DNA of 64,000 nt from Arthrobacter sp. APC 3897 (GTDB lineage Bacteria; Actinomycetota; Actinomycetes; Actinomycetales; Micrococcaceae). Shown here piece by piece: positions 1-8,705 of the stretch. Position numbers and translations under genes: made by a program. Under the pieces are notes generated by a model that did no database searches, had not been told where the DNA came from, and was given only the letters and a program-made list of their open reading frames with translations. Position 1 is the first letter of the stretch; the number at the start of each line of letters is the position of its first letter. The stretch is from positions 1-64,000 of the forward strand of contig NZ_JASDDG010000003.1 of assembly GCF_030407495.1 (NCBI RefSeq), read 5' to 3'.

Positions 1-1
1 C

Positions 2-2419
2 CCGTGGGACTGGACGGCGGCCGCGGCCAGCGCCGCGGCCGTCCTGCTCTGCAGCCTCAGTCTGCACGGAGTCCTGGACGGCTGGAGCTGGCTGCCGCCG
101 CTGGCCCTCACCACCGGTGCGGTGATTGCCGGCATGGCGGCGGCGCGCAGGTTCCGCTTTCCCACCGTACTGGTGCCGGCAGCGGGTCTGGCCGCGCTCG
201 CCGTCGTCCTGACCTGGCTGTTTGCCGCGTCGACGGCGCTGGTGGGGCTGCTGCCCACCGCTGCCTCCCTGGGCCGCGCGGGGCAGCTGGTCACCGAGGC
301 ACAGGCGACCATCATGAACCAGGTTCCGCCGGTGCTGCCCGATTCGGGGATCGTCTTCATTGCCTGTCTGGGTACCGGGCTGATCGCACTGCTGGTGGAT
401 ACACTGGCTACCACTCTGCGCATGCCCGCAGCCAGCGGTCTGGGGCTCCTGTCCCTGCTGATTGTGCCGGCCGTCCTGAAGCCGGAAAGCATTGGCGTGT
501 TCCCCTTCATCCTGGCTGCAGCCGGCTACCTGCTGATCCTGGCCACCGGGTCCTGGCAGGAGCGGCCGCACAAGCCCGGGGACACCCTGCGGCGCCCGCC
601 GCGCACCCAGATGGGCACCGCGGCAGCCATTGGCGCCGGGGCCGTGGTTCTCGCGCTGAGCCTGCCCGCAGCGCTTCCGGGCTTTGACCGGGGCACGTTT
701 CCGCAGGGCTCGCGGCTGAACATCTGGACCGGTCAATCCGGCCTCAACCCGGTGGTGGCGCTCGGCAATGATCTGCGCCAGCCCTCAGCTTCCGGCCGGA
801 TCCGGTATGCCACGGATTCTCCTTCTTCCCTGTATCTGCGATCCACCACCCTGGAGGACTTCTCGGGCCGGCGCTGGGCCCCGGACCTGCGGGAGGACAC
901 CCGCCGGCGGGGCCTGCAGGACATGTCACCGGCCGAGGAAAGTGCCCGGGCGGGCGAACTGTCGCAGGTGACGACACGGGTCATGTCCGAAACGTATGCC
1001 AGTCCCTGGCTGCTGGCCCCCTACGCTCCCCAAAGCGTGTCCGGAGCCGTCGGATCCTACAGCTGGGATCCCGCGAACATGACCGTCATCTCCGGAGGCG
1101 CCGCGGAGCGGGGGACCTTGGATTACGAGGTACAAAGCCTGGCACCCAACCTCTCGCCGGCTGATTTGCAGGGCCTGGCACCGGCGCCCAGAGACGCCGT
1201 GGACCCCATTTTTACCTCGCTGCCCGAGAACTTACCGGCGAGTATCCGGGGCGCTGCAGCGGCTGCCACCGAGGGAGCAACCGGGCCCTATGAGCAGGCC
1301 ATGGCCATCCAGTCCTACCTGCGCGGTTCGGCGTTCAGCTATTCACTCGATGCTCCGGTGGAGGGCGGATACGACGGAAACGGCATTGATGTCCTGGACC
1401 GGTTCATGCAGGAAAAGTCCGGCTACTGCACTCATTTCGCCGCTGCCATGGCTGTGATGGCCAGAGAGGCCGGGATTCCCAGCCGCATGGCGCTGGGTTT
1501 CGCACCGGGCCGGTCCACCGGCAATTCCATTCCCGGCATCGACGGGCAGGAACTTCGGGAATTCGAAGTCGATTCCCGAGATGCTCACGCGTGGCCGGAA
1601 CTCTATTTTGAGGGGCTGGGCTGGATCCGGTTTGAGCCGACCCCGTCCCGGGGCTCAGTGCCGGCCTACGCGGTGGAACCCCGCTCTGCTCCGAGCCAGG
1701 ACCGTGACGATGAGCGGGACCTGGAAGCAGGGAACCCGGTGCTTCCCGAGCCGCTTCCCGAACCCTCCACCAGTGCACCTGCCCCCGAGGCTGCCGCTCC
1801 GCCCCAGCCGGAAGAAACCCAGGCCGGGCGGTTCGCCGGCGTGGGACTTGGCCTGGCCGCAGCCGCCGGGGCACTGCTAAGCCCCTGGCTGCTGCGCCGG
1901 CGCAGGCGCAGCATCCGCCGGAGCCTGCTTGGGCCAGGGCTGTCTGCACGCGCGGGTGCCGCCGGAGCCGGCCGGGCCGGCCCCGGGAGGCGCAAGGTCA
2001 TCGGGAACAGTGTCACCGGGCCCGCCACTCTGGCCTGGGAAGAAGCGGCGGACACCGGAGTGGATTACGGGTATGTCCCGCAGAGTTCGGAATCTCCCCG
2101 CGCCTATGCGCTGCGCCTGGCGGACGAGGCCGGACTGACGGACAGCTCGGCGTCGGCGCTGGAGCGGCTCCGCGCTGCGTATGAACAAGAAGTGTATGCG
2201 GCACCGGCTGCCCGGCCGCAGAGGCCGTCCGGAGGAACCGGAGCGTCCGGGGTTGCAGGAGCGCCCGGGGATGCCGGAGCCCCGCCGCCGGGCCCGGGCG
2301 CGGCACTCTGGTCCGATGTCACCGTCCTCCGGGAGGGACTCGAAGAGTCCGCTGCCTGGGGTGCGAAGCTGCGGGCCCGTTTCTTTCCGGCCTCGCTAGC
2401 CTCCAGATTCCGCCGCTGA
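2..2419 (+). CDS. TgpA-like membrane transglutaminase (5' end outside window)
   Basis: Membrane-anchored transglutaminase-like protein of the DUF3488/TgpA type. The frame is open to the left edge, so the true start lies outside the window. Counting from the GTG at 122, hydrophobic helices fill roughly residues 1-190. An outside-facing core follows, with Cys436 in SGYCTHFAAA and His489 in DAHAWPEL as the expected catalytic pair and GWIRFEPTP carrying the acidic partner. A Pro/Glu-rich linker, one more helix near residues 568-592 and a cytosolic DUF4129-like tail complete the protein. Actinobacterial relatives usually sit beside a MoxR ATPase and a DUF58 protein, which would be left of the window. 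The substrate is unknown; a wall or secreted-protein role is inferred. It converges on gabD across a 13-bp-stem hairpin. Confidence 0.85.
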   Translation, partial: PWDWTAAAASAAAVLLCSLSLHGVLDGWSWLPPLALTTGAVIAGMAAARRFRFPTVLVPAAGLAALAVVLTWLFAASTALVGLLPTAASLGRAGQLVTEAQATIMNQVPPVLPDSGIVFIACLGTGLIALLVDTLATTLRMPAASGLGLLSLLIVPAVLKPESIGVFPFILAAAGYLLILATGSWQERPHKPGDTLRRPPRTQMGTAAAIGAGAVVLALSLPAALPGFDRGTFPQGSRLNIWTGQSGLNPVVALGNDLRQPSASGRIRYATDSPSSLYLRSTTLEDFSGRRWAPDLREDTRRRGLQDMSPAEESARAGELSQVTTRVMSETYASPWLLAPYAPQSVSGAVGSYSWDPANMTVISGGAAERGTLDYEVQSLAPNLSPADLQGLAPAPRDAVDPIFTSLPENLPASIRGAAAAATEGATGPYEQAMAIQSYLRGSAFSYSLDAPVEGGYDGNGIDVLDRFMQEKSGYCTHFAAAMAVMAREAGIPSRMALGFAPGRSTGNSIPGIDGQELREFEVDSRDAHAWPELYFEGLGWIRFEPTPSRGSVPAYAVEPRSAPSQDRDDERDLEAGNPVLPEPLPEPSTSAPAPEAAAPPQPEETQAGRFAGVGLGLAAAAGALLSPWLLRRRRRSIRRSLLGPGLSARAGAAGAGRAGPGRRKVIGNSVTGPATLAWEEAADTGVDYGYVPQSSESPRAYALRLADEAGLTDSSASALERLRAAYEQEVYAAPAARPQRPSGGTGASGVAGAPGDAGAPPPGPGAALWSDVTVLREGLEESAAWGAKLRARFFPASLASRFRR

Positions 2420-2447
2420 CAGCCCGGCTGCCTGCAGGCGGTCCGGC

Positions 2448-2478
2448 TCCGGGCTGACCGCAGTACGGTCAGCCCGGA
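2448..2478. terminator. Bidirectional hairpin between tgpA-like gene and gabD
   Basis: Perfect 13-bp stem, TCCGGGCTGACCG (2448-2460) with CGGTCAGCCCGGA (2466-2478), loop CAGTA, in the 67-bp gap between convergent genes. There is no U-tract, which is common for actinobacterial hairpin terminators. Confidence 0.7.
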
Positions 2479-2486
2479 CGGTGCGG

Positions 2487-3968
2487 CTAGACCGCGGTGG
2501 GGTCGGCGATGCCGATGTACTGCGTGTACAGGTATTCCTCGATGCCCTCGGCGCCGCCTTCACGGCCGAGCCCGGACTGCTTGACCCCGCCAAAGGGGGC
2601 AGCGGCGTTGGAGACCACACCTGCGTTGAGGCCGAGCATGCCCGTTTCCAGCTTCTCCCCGATCCGCAGCCCGCGGTTCAGGTCCTCGGTGAAGACGTAG
2701 GCCACCAGGCCGTACTCCGTGTTGTTTGCGAGCGCTACGGCTTCATCCTCGGTGGAGAAGGTGACAATGGGGGCCACGGGGCCGAAGATTTCCTCCTGCA
2801 GGATGCGTGCATCAGGTGCCACGTTCTTCAGCACGGTCGGCTGGTAGAAGTAACCCGGGCCGTCCACCGGTGCGCCGCCCACTACGGCGGAGGCGCCGCC
2901 GTCGACCGCTTCCGACACCAGGGCGTGGACCTTGTCGCGGGACTTGGCATCGATCAGCGGGCCAATCTTGGACTCGTCCTCGGTGCCGCGGGCGGTGGTC
3001 ATGGCCGCCACCTTTGCTGCGAACTTCTCCGCAAACTCGTCGGCCACGGACTCGTGCACAATGAAGCGGTTCGCTGCTGTGCAGGCCTCACCCATGTTGC
3101 GCAGCTTCGCGGCCATGGCACCGGTCACGGCCTTGTCCATGTCCGCGTCCTCGAACACCACAAACGGGGCATTGCCGCCGAGCTCCATGGAGGTGCGCAG
3201 CACCCGCTCCGCGGCGTCGCGGATCAGGCTCTGGCCCACGGGAGTTGAGCCGGTGAAGGACACCTTGCGCAGCCGCTCATCCTTCATGATCGGACCGGTG
3301 ACATCGCCGGCGGACGTAGTGGAGACCACGTTCAGGACACCGGCCGGCAGGCCGGCTTCCATCATGACGGCGGCGAAAAGCTGCGAGGTCAGCGGGGTGA
3401 GCTTGGCCGGCTTGAGCACCATGGTGCAGCCCGCCGCCACAGCGGGGGCGATCTTGCGGGTGGCCATCGCCAGCGGGAAGTTCCACGGGGTGATCAGCAG
3501 GCACGGGCCCACCGGTTTCTTGTTTACCATGAGGCGGGACTTGCCGTCCGGCGAGGTGCCGTAGCGGCCCGAAATGCGGACGGCTTCCTCGGAGAACCAG
3601 CGCAGGAACTCGGCGCCGTAGGTGACCTCGCCCCGGGCCTCGGCCAGCGGCTTGCCCATTTCCAGGGTCATCAGCAGGGCAAAGTCCTCAGCCCGCTCGG
3701 TCACCAGTTCAAAGGCGCGGCGCAGGATTTCTCCGCGCTCCCGCGGTGCGGTTTTTGCCCAGGCGTCCTGCGCGGCAGCGGCAGCGTCCATGGCGAGGGC
3801 GCCGTCTGCGGCACTGGCGTCGGCGATGCTCAGCAGCGTCTTTCCGGTGGCCGGATCCTCGACGTCGAAGGTCTTGCCGCCCTCGGCATCCCTCCACTCG
3901 CCGTTGATCAACAAGCCGGTGGGGACCTGAGCCAGAAGTTCAGCTTCGCGGTCAGCGGTAATACCCAT
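2487..3968 (-). CDS. gabD: Succinate-semialdehyde dehydrogenase (NADP-type)
   Basis: Aldehyde dehydrogenase of 493 residues that oxidises succinate semialdehyde to succinate, the last step of GABA use. The ATG at 3968 is chosen because a GGAGG lies just upstream; the frame could extend to 4103 but that part is not protein-like. Visible motifs are the Rossmann-linked TPWNFPLA stretch, catalytic Glu262 in ELGGN and nucleophile Cys296 in GEACTAANR. The opening GLLINGEWRDA and the tail with PFGGVKQSGLGREGG are typical of GabD. No GABA aminotransferase or permease is adjacent, so the substrate rests on family resemblance; another small aldehyde is possible. The 157-bp gap upstream, after rsmI, holds its own promoter and an inverted repeat. 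Confidence 0.9.
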   Translation of the reverse strand: MGITADREAELLAQVPTGLLINGEWRDAEGGKTFDVEDPATGKTLLSIADASAADGALAMDAAAAAQDAWAKTAPRERGEILRRAFELVTERAEDFALLMTLEMGKPLAEARGEVTYGAEFLRWFSEEAVRISGRYGTSPDGKSRLMVNKKPVGPCLLITPWNFPLAMATRKIAPAVAAGCTMVLKPAKLTPLTSQLFAAVMMEAGLPAGVLNVVSTTSAGDVTGPIMKDERLRKVSFTGSTPVGQSLIRDAAERVLRTSMELGGNAPFVVFEDADMDKAVTGAMAAKLRNMGEACTAANRFIVHESVADEFAEKFAAKVAAMTTARGTEDESKIGPLIDAKSRDKVHALVSEAVDGGASAVVGGAPVDGPGYFYQPTVLKNVAPDARILQEEIFGPVAPIVTFSTEDEAVALANNTEYGLVAYVFTEDLNRGLRIGEKLETGMLGLNAGVVSNAAAPFGGVKQSGLGREGGAEGIEEYLYTQYIGIADPTAV

Positions 3969-4053
3969 GGAATGCCTCCAAGATTCGACGTCGTTGCCCG
4001 GGCCGGAAAGCCCGTCATCGTTGTTCACGGTATGCGGGCGGTGCAGCGGCTGT

Positions 4054-4097
4054 AAATGCGGAAGTGCACCATGAAGTGGCGGTGACACTGTGCATTT
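4054..4097. promoter_or_regulatory. Imperfect inverted repeat upstream of gabD
   Basis: Two 17-bp arms (4054-4070 and 4081-4097, centre 4075) match at 11 of 17 positions and are perfect at both ends: AAATGC outside, CACC inside. They lie in the gabD promoter region. The regulator is unknown. Confidence 0.4.
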
Positions 4098-4125
4098 GGC
4101 CAAACGCCCGGCCGCTGCTCCAGTC

Positions 4126-5052
4126 CTACCCGCGGGCGGCGAGTACCGCCGAGTACAGTTCCCGTTTGCTGATCCGGGCGTCCTCCGCGACGGTGGCTAC
4201 CGCGTCTTTCAGGCGGGCGCCCTGGGCCACCAGGCCGTTGACAGCGGCCACGTGGTCTTCGGGCAGCTCGGGGGCGGCTTCCCCGGCTCCGGCGACGACG
4301 ACGGCGATCTCCCCGCGGATTTCCGAAGTCTCGGCCCATTCCAGCAGTTCGCGCAGCGGGGCACGGAGCACCTGTTCGTGCAGTTTGGTCAGTTCGCGGG
4401 CGACGGCGGCACGCCGGTCACCGCCGAAGGCTGCGTCCAGTGCGCGGAGCATTGGTTCCAGGCGGTGCGGCGCTTCAAAAAACACCATGGTGCGCCGCTC
4501 GCCCGCCAGCTCGGCCAGCCGTGCGCTGCGTTCGCCGGCCTTCCGGGGCAGGAAACCTTCGAAGCAGAAACGGTCCGTCGGCAGGCCGGACAGCGCCAGG
4601 GCGGTCAGGACCGCGGACGGCCCGGGAGCCGCTGTCACTGTGAGGCCTTCGGCGGCTGCCGCCTCCACCAGCCGGAACCCGGGATCGGAGACCGCGGGCA
4701 TGCCGGCGTCGGTCACCATCAGGAGCGTGGCACCGCCGCGCACCATCTCCAGCAGGTCCGCCGTGCGGGTGGCCTCATTGTGTTCGTGGTAGCTGATGAT
4801 CCGGCCGCTGGTGGTGATCTTCAGGGCGGACACCAGCCGGTGCAGACGGCGGGTGTCTTCGGCGGCAATGACATCGGCTGTCTCCAGCAGCCCGATGAGC
4901 CGGTTCGTGGCGTCTCCCATGTTGCCGATGGGAGTGGCAGCCAAAACAATCTGCCCGCCGCCGGTGCGGGCGTCAGCGGGGGCTGAACCGCCGTCGTTCT
5001 GCGTGTTCGGGGAGGTGCCGTGGCCGGTGGTCTGCTTGCTGGAATTCACCAT
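4126..5052 (-). CDS. rsmI: 16S rRNA (cytidine-1402-2'-O)-methyltransferase RsmI
   Basis: SAM-dependent methyltransferase of 308 residues that 2'-O-methylates C1402 in the decoding centre of 16S rRNA. Tetrapyrrole-methylase fold motifs are clear: LAATPIGNMGD (37-47), AEDTRRLHRL (64-73), the YHEHNE signature (89-94), VTDAGMPAVSDPG (113-125) and PGPSA (143-147). The N-terminal 33 residues are a polar extension rich in Thr, Gly and Ser, which is not part of the fold. The start is the ATG at 5052, 48 bases from the divergent pmt gene. The rsmI/pmt divergent pairing matches Rv1003/Rv1002c of Mycobacterium tuberculosis. Confidence is high from the motifs plus this synteny. Confidence 0.95.
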   Translation of the reverse strand: MVNSSKQTTGHGTSPNTQNDGGSAPADARTGGGQIVLAATPIGNMGDATNRLIGLLETADVIAAEDTRRLHRLVSALKITTSGRIISYHEHNEATRTADLLEMVRGGATLLMVTDAGMPAVSDPGFRLVEAAAAEGLTVTAAPGPSAVLTALALSGLPTDRFCFEGFLPRKAGERSARLAELAGERRTMVFFEAPHRLEPMLRALDAAFGGDRRAAVARELTKLHEQVLRAPLRELLEWAETSEIRGEIAVVVAGAGEAAPELPEDHVAAVNGLVAQGARLKDAVATVAEDARISKRELYSAVLAARG

Positions 5053-5093
5053 CTAACCCTACGCGAGTTGGGAACACCGGACGCCCCGGCACC

Positions 5094-5111
5094 TATAGAG
5101 TGGTGCGGGTG
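5094..5111 (+). promoter_or_regulatory. Candidate -10 box for (near-)leaderless pmt
   Basis: TATAGA (5094-5099) lies 9 bases before GTG 5109. Frame-compatible GTGs at 5100 and 5103 are too close to be transcribed from it, so 5109 may be the start. Confidence 0.45.
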
Positions 5112-6746
5112 AGCCGGACTGCGATCGAGACCCCAGCCCCCGGGGCAGCACCGCTGGTGCAGGATCCCCGCAAGGCCTATGACGGCGCCAGGCTGTTGAG
5201 CCGGCTGCTGGGCTGGGCGCCGGGCACCTCCTTCACCCTGGGCGTCTGGGGCTGGATTCTGCCGCTGGTGTCCGCGGTGATTGGGGCCGTGCTGCGTTTT
5301 GTCCGGCTGGATGAACCGCATTCGCTGGTGTTTGATGAAACCTATTACGTCAAAGACGCGTATTCCTACCTGGTCTCCGGTTATGAACGGCAGTGGCCCG
5401 AAGACGCAAATGAGTCCTTCAACGCCGGAATTCCGGATGTGCTGCTTGCGGACCCGGAATACGTGGTGCATCCGCCCGTCGGGAAATGGATGATCGCTGC
5501 GGGAATGGCACTATTCGGCGCGGACAACAGCTTTGGCTGGCGTTTCAGCGCCGCGTTGACCGGCACACTGACCGTGCTGCTGGTGGGACTCATTGCCGTC
5601 CGCCTGTTCCGCTCTCCGCTGCTGGGCGGCATCGCGGGGCTGCTGCTGGCCGTTGACGGTCACCATTTGGTGCTGTCCCGCACCTCCCTCCTGGATGTTT
5701 TCCTGACGTTCTGGGTGGTGGCCGCGTTCGGTGCCCTGCTGCTGGACCGCGCTGACGGGCGGCGGCGGCTGGCCCGCACACTGTCGGCGGCCGCCGGCGG
5801 CGGTGCGCCCCCGCCGGGCGCCCTGCTGTACGGTCCGTGGATCCTGTGGCGGCCCTGGCGCCTGGCCGCCGGCATCTTTCTGGGCTTGGCTGTGGGCACC
5901 AAGTGGTCTGCGCTGGCCTTTGTTGCCGTGTTTGGCCTGATGACCGTGCTGTGGGATGTGAATGCGCGCCGTGTCGCAGGCATCCGTTCCTGGCCAACGG
6001 CGGGACTGCTCAAGGACGGCGTGCCGGCGTTTTTCACGGTCATCCCGGCTGCGGCGCTCACCTATCTGGCATCGTGGACCGGCTGGCTGCGCTCGGCGGG
6101 CGCCTACGACCGCAACTGGGCGAAGGACAACCCCTCCGACGCGTGGGGCTGGCTGCCGGACTGGCTGCGGTCACTGGCGGAATACCACCGCAGCGCCTAC
6201 TCGTTCCATAACAATCTCAGCTCGGAGCACGCCTACGAATCCAGTGCCTGGACCTGGCTGTTCATGGGCCGGCCCACCTCCTTCTTCTACGAATCCTCAA
6301 CCCTCGGGGTGGACGGGTGCCCTGCGGACAGCTGTTCCACGGCCATCTCCTCCGTGGGAAATCCGCTGATCTGGTGGTCCGCCGCACTGTCCCTGCTGGT
6401 CCTGCTCTTTTGCTGGCTGGGCCGCCGGGATTGGCGGGCCGGCGCCGTTTTGTCCGGGATGGCGGCGGGTTACCTGCCCTGGTTCGCTTATCCCGAACGC
6501 ACCACGTTCTTCTTCTACTCGGTCTCCTTTGAGCCGTTCCTGATCCTGGCGCTCGTCTACGTGCTTGGACTGGTCCTGGGCCGAAGCACTGATCCGCCGG
6601 TGCGCCGGCGGACCGGAGCGGCCGTGGTTGCCGTGTTCATCCTGGCCGCCGTTTTCATCTCCGCTTTTTTCCTGCCGGTCTGGACGGCGGAAACTATCCC
6701 GTATTCTGACTGGCGGCTGCGTATGTGGATGCCCAGCTGGATTTAG
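5109..6746 (+). CDS. pmt: Protein O-mannosyltransferase (Pmt family, GT39)
   Basis: Polytopic membrane mannosyltransferase that moves mannose from polyprenyl-phosphate-mannose to Ser/Thr of proteins as they are exported. The protein has about ten to twelve hydrophobic helices. The first outside loop carries the acidic LDEPHSLVFDETYYVKDAY region (about residues 67-86), where the catalytic Asp-Glu of this family lies. Further on, SEHAYESSAWTWLFMGRP and the PERTTFFFYS stretch are typical of bacterial Pmt. The frame has GTG codons at 5100, 5103 and 5109; a TATAGA box at 5094 favours 5109 with a very short or absent leader. It is divergent from rsmI, as Rv1002c is from Rv1003. Confidence 0.9.
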   Translation: MSRTAIETPAPGAAPLVQDPRKAYDGARLLSRLLGWAPGTSFTLGVWGWILPLVSAVIGAVLRFVRLDEPHSLVFDETYYVKDAYSYLVSGYERQWPEDANESFNAGIPDVLLADPEYVVHPPVGKWMIAAGMALFGADNSFGWRFSAALTGTLTVLLVGLIAVRLFRSPLLGGIAGLLLAVDGHHLVLSRTSLLDVFLTFWVVAAFGALLLDRADGRRRLARTLSAAAGGGAPPPGALLYGPWILWRPWRLAAGIFLGLAVGTKWSALAFVAVFGLMTVLWDVNARRVAGIRSWPTAGLLKDGVPAFFTVIPAAALTYLASWTGWLRSAGAYDRNWAKDNPSDAWGWLPDWLRSLAEYHRSAYSFHNNLSSEHAYESSAWTWLFMGRPTSFFYESSTLGVDGCPADSCSTAISSVGNPLIWWSAALSLLVLLFCWLGRRDWRAGAVLSGMAAGYLPWFAYPERTTFFFYSVSFEPFLILALVYVLGLVLGRSTDPPVRRRTGAAVVAVFILAAVFISAFFLPVWTAETIPYSDWRLRMWMPSWI

Positions 6747-6787
6747 GCTCATTTACCCATGTGCACGGCACAGAAAGAGAGGCCACG

Positions 6788-8602
6788 GTGCGCGAATCCG
6801 CCACTGATTTACTGGTCCATCTCCCCGAGAAGTCGAACATCACCGACATCCTGGTGGGACTGCATGCAAAGACCCCCAACCATCCCCTGTTCTCGCTGAA
6901 GAGTGACAACGGCTGGAAGAACGTCACCGCCGACGAATTCCTGACCTCTGTCAGTGACCTGGCGAAGGGACTGATCGGCCTCGGCGTGCGCCCCGGCGAC
7001 AGCGTGGCCGTCATGTCCAAAACCCGCTATGAGTGGACCCTCGTTGACCTCGCCGTGTGGTTTGCCGGCGCGGTCACCGTGCCCGTCTACGAGACGTCCT
7101 CCCCCTCCCAGGTGGAGTGGATTATCCAGGATTCCGGCGCCACGCATGTTTTTGTCGAGGATGCCCGCAAGGCGGCGGTGGTGTCCGCGGCAGTTGCCTC
7201 CGGAGACCTCGACATTGCGCTGTGGCTCATGACGGCCGACGGCGGCGAGGGAACCTTCCAGGAGCTCGTTGCCGCGGGCTCTTCCGTCGATGATGACCGG
7301 CTGGAAGCGGCACGGACCAGTTCCACCCTCGACTCGGTGGCTTCCATGGTCTACACCTCCGGCACCACCGGCCGCCCCAAGGGCTGCGAAATCACGCACG
7401 GCAACTTTGCCCTGTTTGGCGTGAACATTGTCGAGTTCCTGCCAGAGATGCTCAAGCACAAGGACGTCAGCACGCTGATGTTCCTGCCGCTGGCCCATGT
7501 GCTGGCACGCGCCGTGCAGGTGGGCTGCCTGGCCGCCGGAGTCCGCGTGGGCCACTCCGGCAGCGCAGCGGACCTGATGGGTGACCTGAAGTCCTTCCAG
7601 CCGACCTTCCTGCTCGCCGTGCCCCGGATCTTCGAAAAGATCTACGCCGGTGCCCAGCAGTCCGCGGAGGCCGCCGGCAAGGGCAAGCTGTTCACCGCAG
7701 CCGCTGACACCGCCGTCGCCTATTCCACCGCCGTGGACGCTGCAGGCCGCGGCGGCAAGGGACCCTCCCTCGCGCTGAAGGCACGCCACAAGTTCTTCGA
7801 CAAAACCCTCTACCCGAAGGTCCGCAACGTCTTTGGCGGCAAGCTGACCCACGCCATCAGCGGTGCATCAGCGCTCAGCCCGCAGCTGGCGCACTTCTTC
7901 CGCGGTGCCGGTGTTGTGGTCCTGGAGGGCTACGGCCTGACGGAAACCACGGCTCCGGCTACCGTGAACACCGTTCCGCTGGCGCGGGTCGGTTCGGTGG
8001 GCCTGGCCCTGCCGGGCAGCAGGATCCGGATTGCGGACGACGGCGAAGTCCTGATCGCCGGTGCCGGCGTCTTCAAGGGCTACCACAACAACCCCGAGGC
8101 CAACGCTGCCGCCTTCACCGGCGAATGGTTCCATTCCGGGGACACAGGCTCCCTGGACGACGACGGTTTCCTGACCATCACCGGCCGGAAAAAGGACATC
8201 CTCGTCACCGCCGGCGGCAAGAACATTGCCCCCGGACCGATGGAGGAGAAAATCCGTGAACACCGGCTGGTCTCACAGGCAGTTGTGGTGGGTGAAGGCC
8301 GCCCGTTTGTGTCAGCGCTGCTGACCCTCGACGATGAGGCACTGGCGGCCTGGGGACGCGAGAACGGTGTGCCGGCCGTTGCGGCAACCGCCGCCGATGA
8401 CCCCCGGGTCCGTGCCACGCTGCAGGAGGCCGTGGACGCGGCCAACGCCACGGTTTCCCAGGCCGAGCAGATCCGCAAGTTCACTGTTTTGCCCAAGGAC
8501 TTCTCGCTGGAATCCGGCCACCTGACGGCAACCCTGAAGCTGCGGCGCAATGCCGTGATTGCGGATTACTCTGCCGAGGTGGAGAAGCTGTACCAGAAGT
8601 AA
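6788..8602 (+). CDS. Long-chain acyl-CoA synthetase (AMP-binding, FadD15-like)
   Basis: AMP-forming fatty-acid:CoA ligase of 604 residues. The start is the GTG at 6788, five bases after AGAGAGG; the frame extends upstream into pmt but without a ribosome site. The phosphate-binding P-loop YTSGTTGRPKG is at 189-199. The adenine-site motif GYGLTETTAP is near 380. The hinge region FHSGDTGSLDDDGFLTITGR is near 447-467, and KDILVTAGGKNIAP follows. The opening, with a polar N-terminus and VTADEFL, resembles the FadD15/long-chain group rather than acetyl-CoA synthetase. The exact fatty acid is not predictable. It lies 41 bp after pmt, so it may be cotranscribed, and ends at a strong hairpin with a T-run. 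Confidence 0.88.
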   Translation: MRESATDLLVHLPEKSNITDILVGLHAKTPNHPLFSLKSDNGWKNVTADEFLTSVSDLAKGLIGLGVRPGDSVAVMSKTRYEWTLVDLAVWFAGAVTVPVYETSSPSQVEWIIQDSGATHVFVEDARKAAVVSAAVASGDLDIALWLMTADGGEGTFQELVAAGSSVDDDRLEAARTSSTLDSVASMVYTSGTTGRPKGCEITHGNFALFGVNIVEFLPEMLKHKDVSTLMFLPLAHVLARAVQVGCLAAGVRVGHSGSAADLMGDLKSFQPTFLLAVPRIFEKIYAGAQQSAEAAGKGKLFTAAADTAVAYSTAVDAAGRGGKGPSLALKARHKFFDKTLYPKVRNVFGGKLTHAISGASALSPQLAHFFRGAGVVVLEGYGLTETTAPATVNTVPLARVGSVGLALPGSRIRIADDGEVLIAGAGVFKGYHNNPEANAAAFTGEWFHSGDTGSLDDDGFLTITGRKKDILVTAGGKNIAPGPMEEKIREHRLVSQAVVVGEGRPFVSALLTLDDEALAAWGRENGVPAVAATAADDPRVRATLQEAVDAANATVSQAEQIRKFTVLPKDFSLESGHLTATLKLRRNAVIADYSAEVEKLYQK

Positions 8603-8619
8603 TCTCCAGACCGCCAACG

Positions 8620-8659
8620 AAAAAGCTGCACGTCCCCTTTCGGAGACGTGCAGCTTTTT
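8620..8659. terminator. Strong bidirectional intrinsic terminator
   Basis: Perfect 15-bp stem AAAAAGCTGCACGTC (8620-8634) with GACGTGCAGCTTTTT (8645-8659) and a 10-base loop. The A-run and T-run at the ends let it work for both the acyl-CoA synthetase and the opposing DUF1461 gene. Confidence 0.92.
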
Positions 8660-8705
8660 TATTCGTGCAGCTTTTATCCGGCAGCCATGGATGCCGGAGG
8701 CCCTG

